From Pyrrhosoma nymphula (taxonomy: Eukaryota > Arthropoda > Insecta > Odonata > Coenagrionidae): DNA of 64,000 nucleotides. Position 1 is the stretch's first letter. Every line of letters begins with the position of its first letter. The notes beneath the pieces are model-generated. The model made no database searches. It was not told where the DNA came from and was given only the letters and a program-made list of their open reading frames with translations. Of the stretch, positions 55,513-64,000 are shown piece by piece. A program made the position numbers and the translations under genes. The stretch covers positions 10,401,941 to 10,465,940 of the forward strand of contig OY754339.1 in the NCBI GenBank assembly GCA_963573305.1, read 5' to 3'.

Positions 55513-57637
55513 CAAGTTATCCAATGCGAAAGGTTTAATTAAATAAACGTTTGACAAATATCCAAATGAAATTATAACCTTTTGTAGGAGAGCCTTTTAC
55601 ATTTAAGATTGATGCAGTGCGCGAAGACTTCTTTCCTCTAAAAAGAGCCGGACCTCTTTCCTCTGGAAGACATTGCTACTAGAGATGGAACTACGCATTA
55701 TGGATATGCAAATTACAAATTTGAGCAAATATATCGACATGTATATCAAAGAAAAAGCAATAAAATTGAAGTTTAAAAACAGAACTGAAAGGTTTCAATC
55801 AATTGGATTTTCTTCTAATTGTAAGATTGTTTGGATATTCAAAATCAATAGTTTTGGCCTCTGTTTTTCTAAAATTAATTAGACAAGGGCTAAGAGCGAA
55901 CAAAATTATGGGCATGCATTGCAAGGATGAAGCTATAAAATGAAATTCCTTAAACCTAATTAAATGGTTTTAATGAATTAGATTTTATTTTAGGTTTTTT
56001 ACACATTCGAAATAAAAAGTCTTAATGATGAATAATTACGCATTCCTTGTTTTTTTTAATCCATAAAGAAGACGTTAATGGGCAGAAATTAGTAATCAAA
56101 GCGCCTGGCTCCGGAATTGATGCTTATCAAGTCATTGTCGCACAACTCTCAAATTACCGTCCGAATTGACACTCGTAATTTTACAGCAACCTCAAGTCTA
56201 CAATTAACGGCCGCATTTGACCAAAACGCCCAGGAGGAAGGCGAAAGAGACGCTGTGGTGACCGAGCTCATTTATGACATGAGCGTGAGGGAGTGTTTAT
56301 GTAAATATTTATTTATACACACATACCACGTGGAATTTATACAGGTATGTAGAGTGTGACAAGATGCCCACAAACTTCTTTTTTTCGCCTCTGAATAGAG
56401 GGATGGACGGGAAGACTTCTTGACCATGGGTATGAGAAATCAGCGAAGCGAGCAGGTCCGAGAAGAAGGCAAGGAAGGTATAAATTTCTAAATCTCACGT
56501 CGTTTTGAGGAAATGGGGGCGAAGTGAAGGCGAGGTTATGGACTGGGAAGAGAGAAATTGATATGTAGAGAGGTGGAAGATGGAGGAAGAAGGCATAACT
56601 GCTGTCCAGGATACACGGAGTTCTTTGTTTTTTTTTAGGGCATCGCATGCCCGGAATTTTCCGCCCGGTGAAGTCTTGGTGGGTTGTTGAGAGGCGAGAG
56701 AGGAATCCGTTGGCTGAGAAAGGTAGAAAAAGGGCGCAATCGTTATAGCGATATGTTTCGCGAGTCACTAATGAGTCCGTCGCGCTCTTCCGCGCTCAGG
56801 TTTACATCGGGAAGGACGTCATTAGGGAAACACCGAGTCCAACATCTCTTCGTCTTCTTCTCTGCCCTGACCTTTCTCTTCTCCCCACCAACATCGAAGC
56901 ACCTCTTTATTAATGCCCTTTCCGGCGAGAATTACAGCCCCCCCCCCCCCAAACGGTTGGGTTTTCATGAAATTACTACACGTCACGCACATGACATTAA
57001 AGCATGAGGACGTTGATCTGGGTGCCGTATGGACTGGGAGGAAGGAATGTAAGATGGTAGGGGTTGTTTTATCAGGGACGGATGCCCGAGAATGAATGCA
57101 AGGAGCATGGCTCAGTGATGAATAAGGAAACATACTTCGTATCCCATCCCCAGTCTTGCATAGGCCCGTGGTATATAATGATCGTTCATTTTACCTTCTT
57201 TCCCACTTTTTTGTTAATGATAATTTGGGGCATGCAAGGAAACCTTCATGAGGATGTTAACATTTGCACAACTAGTGGAAAGGTAAGGAGGACACAATGT
57301 CACACAAGAAAGGCACGGTGGATTTTGTTTTGTTTTTTTTTTAATCGGACAGATGTGTGTGATGAATGAAGTTTTGATTCTCATCTCGAGCCATTCATTA
57401 AGAAAAAGTTGTCTCCTGCTGTTTTAGACGCAGGAAAATTGTTTCGATAAGAAAAAAAAGTTCAGTTTTAACTGTTCCATAAAAATGGTGATGGGACGTA
57501 TACGTTACCAATTATTTTTAATCCCTTTCTATGTTTGTCCCGTGTATTTGTTTACAATAACAATCAGACGCGTTGTTTTGGTGTATGACGAAACGGTGAT
57601 AACAATTTGGCGTAGCCCTAAAAAAGTCAGCTCTATC
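55513..57637. other. spacer, nothing recognised
   Basis: AT-rich to 56130, then more balanced with a purine-rich part at 56500-56600 and a C-run (12-13 C) at 56939-56951. Frames on both strands at 56337-57133 overlap and lack motifs. Confidence 0.4.
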
Positions 57638-57649
57638 TTTCAGCAAAAT

Positions 57650-57756
57650 TCAGAATGTGTGACATTCACACGCCTGTGGCCTGTAGTCCGGGTTGAGCTC
57701 TACCCTCAACTATCCAAACCAACCATCGGGTTGAATCACTGAGTGAGTGAGTGATG
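57650..57756 (+). mobile_element. tRNA-SINE, 5'-truncated copy with perfect target-site duplication
   Basis: It matches the 3' half of the SINE at 815-1061: CATTCACACGCCTGTGGC, GAGCTCTACCCTCAACTATC, CATCGGGTTGAA and the CTGAGTGAGTGAGTGA tail. A perfect 12-base direct repeat TTTCAGCAAAAT flanks it (57638-57649 and 57757-57768). This shows an independent retroposition event with 5' truncation. Confidence 0.9.
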
Positions 57757-57769
57757 TTTCAGCAAAATC

Positions 57770-59590
57770 AAACCGAAAATACGACCTCAGGTATAACTTG
57801 TATATGAACTACAAGTCATTATTTGTTATCATGTTGCTCATTTTACCGTGACTGATATGTCGGTAGCATTTCATATGCAACTTTTAGTAGCGTTTCATCA
57901 TCGTTGTCAGTGGTCATCAATACACAGATTAGTTTACTGCAGCTGTCCGCTGTGCGCTACAACTAGTCGATCGCATTTTACATAATCAAACAGCGTAACT
58001 ATCTGACGTCCTCAATTTCCTTGATGTGTTCCATTTTTTTTCTTTCCCTGTAATTCTACCCATTTCATTCTCCTTCTATTATGGTTGTCAACGGGCTATT
58101 ATACCTATTGCAAAATATGTCCAAAAATTTCGTCTCTTCTCAAATCTCAGATATTTCATTGTACTTCTTCTCTCTCTAACTTTTCGTAGAACCGAGACGG
58201 TACTGCGAAATTAATTTACGTTGGTAATTATCTCCATTCATTTATTTTTCATAAGTCTTTGGTGACACCACATCTCGCTTGCTTTAAATCTCTTTTGTTC
58301 TGAACCTGTAAATGTCCGGGTTTTAATGCTGTATAAGAGCATGCTCTAGATACGTACATGTTTCAATTAAGTGCTGCCTTTATTCCAGGACTGTGTTACT
58401 ACCTGTAAGCACAATCTTCTTTTAGTAGAATGTCTCATGTAAACAGGAATAAGGTCTGATTATGATTTACTATTTCTTACCAAGTATTTCAACCCAATGA
58501 TGGAACCCAAAAAATACGGAAAAAATATCAGAAGAGGTGCATAACTCGCATTAAATTCTCTGTATTCTGTGTCAAAATCTCTGTCTTCTTTCCTCCTAAA
58601 TTCAACTGCTCATTTAAACTCTCATATCAGATTGAATTATTTGGAGTTAATAAACGCTCCCTAAATTTATAACCGTGCAGTGCACCTGGGTATGGAATTT
58701 CTATGATCAAAAAGCGTTCTCTTGCTCTCTGCATAACATCATACATTTTTGGCAAACTAAATGATGATTCACTTTCATTGAAATTATCTATCTTTCTTCA
58801 AAATCACTCACCAAGTTTCATCTTTTAAAAACAAAGAAGATATTAGTGAGTAAAAAACTTCTGAGTATCCTAAGGAGACCAAATACCTATCCCTTAAACT
58901 TGCCTTCTCGTTCTTAGGAAAGTGATAAATCATGGACTTTTTAAAAAAATTATGAGGCAACTCAACAGATAAAACAGCGTCGAACAAAAAGTGCGCTCCA
59001 AAACAGAATTTTGTGATGCATACTTAATTCTCATCCGCGGGATTCTTACAATTTGACGGAATTGCAGGAAAATACCCTTAACCCACTTGCCGATTGTACG
59101 CCAAAGTTTTAGCGGGGAAGGAGGGAGAGAGAGAGAGAGATATGCAGAAGTTTTGGACGCTTTCAGTCAGTCCTTTTTTTTTACTTTTTCGTTCTCGTGC
59201 GTCCGAGTTTTCCAACAGATCGGAGAGGGGTGCGGTGGAGAGTTTTGTTTGGGAGTTTGGTGGTGCGGGCAAGTGGTGGGCGAACCACGTACGAGTACAT
59301 GTGTGTGTATGTGTGGGAGGACGAAGCAATCCCGTTAAAGTGGTTTGGCATCGGTGGTGCCGTCGTGACCCAGGCATAGAGCCGCCGCCGATCCGTTTAC
59401 GGCTGCGCCAAATGGCCCTCACAACTATCCTCTCTCCCTCACCCGCGGAAACTGCAGAAAGCAACCACTTTCCTCCGAACTATGGCACTTAAAAAAGTTT
59501 CACCCTTTTTTTCATGGGCTTTACAAATCGATCCTTTTGATCCACACACTATCTCGCACAGCCCCGTGACTTAAGAGGCTCTCTACTTTG
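57770..59590. other. spacer with GC-rich part
   Basis: AT-rich to about 59090. From 59100 to 59480 the GC content rises, with a GAGAGAGAGAGAG run (59126-59140) and overlapping frames on both strands that have no domain. Confidence 0.4.
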
Positions 59591-59594
59591 ACGG

Positions 59595-59628
59595 TATAAA
59601 AGGACTTTTTCACTTCCTTATCGTCACA
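59595..59628 (+). promoter_or_regulatory. candidate TATA-type RNA polymerase II core promoter
   Basis: A perfect TATAAAAGG at 59595-59603 is followed 31 bases later by an initiator-like TCGTCACAAG (A near 59626). The spacing is right for an animal core promoter, and a GC-rich region lies upstream. A perfect CGTGGA-TT-TCCACG palindrome follows at about 59632-59645. No downstream coding frame is evident, so this may be chance. Confidence 0.3.
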
Positions 59629-59649
59629 AGAGCGTGGATTTCCACGGAA

Positions 59650-62160
59650 GTTTTATGTGTTTATACATTTTACAATCCCATCCTAGGAACGGCGTTATGT
59701 ATTTTTTATGGGCCCGATGGGCGATTTCGATGTAACTTGAGCTATCATGCTGTACGTAGATTGGTTAGGAAATATGATTATTGCCCTTAAGAAAAAGAAA
59801 ACTTAATGCTTATGGCATCACACGGCTAAACGCATTCTTCAGCGCGATTTTATTACCATGCAATGTCATTAAAATTATCCAATTAACGTAAAGTTAATTC
59901 TACCTTCTAAACAGTCGGTTACCAACGTAGGGAACGAGTACTCTGAGGGGTTGGTTATTGACGGATTAGGGGAATGTGAAATCGTTTTGTCGTGGCGAAG
60001 ACATGGCATGCAAATTCAGATATAGAAAAATAAATACGCTATCAAATGTTAAGACAATAGAAAAAAGGCCAAGGAAAGCCCCCAAGTACACATTGGGCCG
60101 GCACACGAGGAAGGATACCAATAAGAAAATGCTAAAAGTAATGAACCCCTGACGAATTACTGACACTATTGACTATATAGGGTTGTGATGATGTTTCAAG
60201 CATGTGTTCACTACATTCCATGGAAAAAGTTAATTGAAAGAAATAATTGAGGTAGTTTTGCATTGCTTTCCATTATTAGTCAACTCCATATGTTTCGATT
60301 TTCAACCCAGAAAACTAAAACATCATTTTTTTCCTTCATCCGGTCACCATATCCCTCATTCCAGCGCCTTGATGTGACATTGCTCTCGTATCTTATGGAA
60401 GATTTCGGCCCCTGTCAAAACATTCGCATAATAAATACATTCAATATTCATATTTACCAATTGCAGGCGCTATTTGTTTTGCAAAATTCATGTGTAAATA
60501 ATCATCACACAAACTTGAGGGATCCACCATCGGTTATATAATTTAACTGTTATCGTCGCGTCCAAATATGGGACAAAATTACTGGTGCTTAGTAATATAT
60601 GAAAATGGCGCCAATCATCACATTTATATCATCTGATTGACGACCAAAGGCGTTATTTAACTTGCTTCTTTTTAGAATACATGGGGAAAATATGCCTATC
60701 ACAAAAAAATCTCTTTAGTTCGCACATCTAGGCCTTGATTTTGTTCTTCGATTATACGGGCAATTTCCATTGGGTAAAAGGATACGAAGTGTAATATCAG
60801 TTTATCTTCTGTATGAACAACTCTACACTATCATTTCTTTCTTTAATCTCTGCCGTTGAGAATCAACGGGTATTTTCGCTTGTTGCTGTAATAAAGTAAC
60901 GTATTAGTCCAACACAGAATATGTCACGACTAAACACTAGTACCAAAAAATAAGAGTGGTATACTGAAATTATTTTGTCTATTATCTGTAAATAAAAATG
61001 TCTTTCTGTTGAACTCGTTACATGTATCCTAGTCCTATCCTGAGTAGAAAAGTTTGAAGATATTTTTATTGCTTAAATAGGATACCCTAGAAGGTAAACA
61101 AATATTGCCCTAATAGATTGAAAGATAGGTTGAAACGGATGAGAATTTAAAACCTCTAGATGCTCTGCTGGTTCAGGTCCCTTCTTTCCTCACGCGATGT
61201 CTTTATTCATCACTGTCTAGCTCTTCCCACATTTACTTTTACATATATAATATAGGAACTGTGTACATTCTGTTTCCTAGATCGTCAATATTTTATTCGT
61301 TGCTATCTATGAGCCGACGGTATGTCACTTAAGCATTCATACTCGCTGTTAATTATGTGGACACATATCCGAATCCCTCTTCCTTCTGTTGTTGCCTCGG
61401 TGATAAATTAGAAAGTAATTTTTAAGGTATTCTTAGCTGATCTTTGCTATCATAACTACGCTACCGTCTATGGTCACTTCATATTCTCAATTATTTGCAA
61501 ATAATCTCGTCATGCATGCCGGAACTTGAAATCTTTTGCCAATAGGTTTGCTTAAGGATGAGTCACAAATTCAGTGGATCAGTTATCTATCATTTCCCCA
61601 CCCACCCATTCTCTTGAGTCCAAGCTTCTGTCAAAGAAGGGCGATCCACGGAAAAAAAGATACCCTTAAAATGAAATAAAAGTTTCGTGGTTAAAAAATG
61701 CTGATAATTTGTGAGGAGAAGTGTGGTGAGGAGGAAGGGCATGATGGTGGAGGAAAGACTGTAAAGGAAAGAAAATACTACATATCGTACGCGTTGTTAT
61801 CTGGGGCATTTAAGAGTCGAGGTTATTTGGGCAAATGAATTCGGTGTGTAACACTGAGTATATAAATGTAATTTTAATTGTTCTTAGTACATATTATATT
61901 ATATTGCATACACTATGAACAAACTGAAATTGACTATTCGAGCTCAATAATACAGACAGTGGAAATACAATTGTGAAATAGAGAAAAGATAATTTCAAAC
62001 ATGAGCCAGAAATAAATAACATGAACACGGATAAAATTAAATACATCCGTGGTAAACTACTATGTGTCAACTACAACTTAAATCTAAATTTTATGTTTAA
62101 AGAGCTTTTTGATTGTCAAGAGCTAAATTCTTCATAATGCTTTGTTTCATTCTTCATAAT
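59650..62160. other. AT-rich spacer, nothing recognised
   Basis: About 2.5 kb with short chance frames only. Confidence 0.5.
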
Positions 62161-62199
62161 GCATGTAAAAGTGTAAAGTGTACAATTTATTATATCGCC

Positions 62200-62296
62200 A
62201 CCAATGCTCTGTAATATCTTTTGTACTCACAAGCACCTCCTGACGAGCCACAGGCTCAGGAGGACTTATATTGTATTTATATTGTATTTATGCTGT
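62200..62296 (+). mobile_element. possible retroposon 3' end with bulged hairpin
   Basis: At 62237-62264 CCTCCT pairs with AGGAGG and GAGCC with GGCTC around ACA, leaving a 3-base GAC bulge. Immediately after come two to three repeats of TTATATTGTATTTA. A structured hairpin followed by a short tandem repeat is the usual look of a LINE or SINE 3' end. No coding part is identifiable. Confidence 0.4.
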
Positions 62297-63294
62297 ATCT
62301 CTGTTTTAGAATCATTAAAAAAAAAGAAAAAAAATAATAAGAATGAACATACTATCAGAAACAGAAAATTATCCACCAACAGACTAAAGAGTTTATTTTG
62401 GAATGTAATCTAGTATGAAGAGTATTTTAGATATTTGAGATAGTTTTTTGAAAATATAATATCGAGTAAGTGCAAACAGTTTTTGAAAACCAGAGACACA
62501 AAGATGATCCGAATCAATGATGTTTGCCATATTTATTGATTTTGCCACAGTAGAAATAACATTGATCAACATATTGTGGTTCATTTTATTAAAAATGGAG
62601 AATGCATGAAGCAGGTCATTATAAATTTTCTAATTTTTTTAATCAAGCCTTTTTGGGATAAGGAGTAGTGTTGTATTTTATGGAAATGGAGTAAGTATTG
62701 AGAGAATCACACCGACGGTGTCAGCCGACTGCTATCATCGGGCGCCCTTGGATCCGCAGTTTAACGTCCCCTTCCTAGGGCGTAGTACTGCACTTATAGT
62801 GCACATTTGGATTATAAGTGCATTAAACTTTTAAAAATAATTAAGGCATTTTAAAATATACATTTGAAATGCTTTAAAAAAATAATATGGTGGAACCCAA
62901 TTTTTTCGCGTTTCTAATGCATTTTAAATAATCTAGAAAAATGCATTTTTTCAGAAGATAAACAATTGATTGGCAGTGCGTTCTTAAGCCAGTTTTACGC
63001 GGGGCACGTAATTGCACAGTCTGATGTATATACGAACGTGAATTTCAAATTGCATCGCGTAAAGCCGTGAATTGCTAGAACGCATGCGCGAATGCATGAA
63101 TTAGAGATGGCAAAATAGTCCCTGCTCTAATTCGAAAATTATTGAACGCCCGATTGTAAAAAACATGCTGTTTGAAGTTGTGTAATTTCGTTCCCCGTGT
63201 AAAACGGCCTAGAGTTTCTAAAATGCATTTTAATGCAAATTTCCTACGTGACTGCCCTCCACATTGCACCCAATTAAGGATCGGGATTCCACTG
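62297..63294. other. AT-rich spacer, nothing recognised
   Basis: No supported feature. Confidence 0.5.
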
Positions 63295-63378
63295 AAAAAT
63301 GTCCGTCACGGCCGGGATTCGAATCCGGTCACTCGGAATGAGAATCTAATACTATAGCCACCACGGCAACTCGATTCC
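63295..63378 (-). mobile_element. tRNA-SINE head, reverse orientation
   Basis: On the minus strand it reads CCGTGGTGGCTATAGTATTA, then GATTCTCATTCCGAGTGACC, the B box GGATTCGAATCCC and GGCCGTGACGG. The spacing is tRNA-like. It lacks a matched acceptor stem and looks like a SINE head, not a tRNA gene. Confidence 0.55.
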
Positions 63379-63807
63379 TGAAATATAAGTAGTAAAAGGA
63401 GCCCAGGGGAGGTTTTTGTCACCATCGATGTCTTTCAATTCTGTTCCGCACAAAAAATGTCGTTTCAGACAGGCAGGAATGGGTCCAGGGGGAATTGTGT
63501 TATTTCTATAGGTACCCATCGTTTCTACGCAAAAAAAAATAGAGGAACTTATTCGGAATATGAAGCCCACTACCGTGTGATCCAGATGACGTCATGCGCA
63601 GAACGGATTCATTTTGGCCACGGGCACGCCCTACCTTGAATAACCAATCCCTGTCTGTTAATCACATCCACTTTCTATCTCTTTATGGTCTTCTACGATG
63701 GTTTGTGAACAATGTCAGTGTCCTTCGATCAAGCTTTACTAGGATAGTAAACACTGCCATGAAACGCGCTGCCCACCCCTTCCCGCCATCTCAGTTTACG
63801 TGTTATT
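63379..63807. other. spacer or upstream region of the right-edge exon
   Basis: More GC-balanced than most of the window. It may include the 5' UTR or promoter of the partial gene that follows; no TATA box is obvious. Confidence 0.35.
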
Positions 63808-64000
63808 ATGTTGGCAGCATTGACTTTCAAATGCTCTCCTCTTCCCTCCGCTCCTCAGCTGACCTCTTCCATGAGGAACCTCCTATCGTCACGCTTTGCG
63901 AAGTCAAATGGCACCATGTTCCGCTACCACTACGATGAGGGACTGGATGTTGACATGGTGAAGGAAATTATGCGGCCGATGAATTTGGTTTCCCGGAAGG
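63808..64000 (+). CDS. partial coding exon running off the right edge, unknown protein
   Basis: From 63808 the frame is open to the window end. There are two possible starts, ATG at 63808 and ATG at 63871. A polypyrimidine stretch ending CTCCTCAG at 63858 could instead be a splice acceptor, which would make this an internal exon. The predicted protein from 63871 begins MRNLLSSRFAKSNGTMFRYH and continues with DEGLDVDMVKEIMRPMNLVS. Its composition is balanced and acidic/basic, unlike the low-complexity chance frames elsewhere. The Arg/Ser-rich, acid-free first residues could be a mitochondrial presequence. I do not recognise the family. Confidence 0.45.
   Translation, partial: MLAALTFKCSPLPSAPQLTSSMRNLLSSRFAKSNGTMFRYHYDEGLDVDMVKEIMRPMNLVSRK

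Noticed and set aside
56337..57133. frames of 100-143 codons on both strands
   Set aside because: Overlapping in both orientations, no domain and no convincing splice sites.
60119..60170. CTGACGA near 60129 as another hammerhead-like core
   Set aside because: No GAAAC follows within a usable distance and no stem II can form.
62237..62264. CTGACGA within the 62.2-kb hairpin as a hammerhead
   Set aside because: The bases are part of a simple bulged hairpin and GAAAC is absent.

Overview
The window is nuclear DNA from an animal, most likely an arthropod. The evidence is the repeat content: a CsRn1/Kabuki-like Ty3/gypsy element, several Penelope-like element (PLE) remnants, tRNA-derived and 5S-rRNA-derived SINEs, CR1/Jockey-like and RTE-like LINE remnants, piggyBac remnants and long AT-rich spacers with no compact genes. 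There are no bacterial features (operons, ribosome binding sites, CRISPR). The species cannot be fixed from the sequence alone. No complete host gene is visible. The only convincing host-like coding sequence is a partial exon running off the right edge (63808-64000), plus a weaker exon candidate near 37.9-38.3 kb.

Layout. 1-5 kb: AT-rich spacer with one full SINE that has target-site duplications. 5.3-13.2 kb: a satellite array with a ~170-bp monomer, split by a young gypsy element on the minus strand (7455-11528). 13.2-18.4 kb: a pile-up of remnants, namely a tRNA-like unit, a broken SWIM/YqaJ-exonuclease gene, a piggyBac transposase scrap, a ~1-kb tandem duplication, a PLE 3' end and a 596-bp inverted-repeat element. 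18.4-24 kb: a 1.5-kb TA-flanked inverted-repeat element, a foldback with PLE-type ends and a GC-rich island. 24-34.6 kb: two copies of a 5S-rRNA-derived SINE, four copies of one LINE 3' end, an RTE-like ORF fragment and several copies of one tRNA-SINE. 37.9-43.3 kb: an exon candidate, a 330-bp MITE and a 2.2-kb non-autonomous DNA transposon candidate. 44-63 kb: SINEs, a PLE 3' fragment carrying a nested TTAA-flanked element, a tandem duplication, a large palindrome, a dimeric SINE and a TATA-type promoter candidate. The right edge holds the partial exon.

Three things stand out. First, the gypsy element is young: its two terminal copies are identical over 143 bp. But those copies are inverted to each other, and the left one covers only the inferred R-U5 part and is joined straight into a truncated integrase. 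Second, several PLE-type 3' ends carry hammerhead-ribozyme-like cores, sometimes as inverted pairs. Third, one LINE family keeps covarying 3' hairpins across its copies. Most of the sequence reads as transposon accumulation over a non-coding background.
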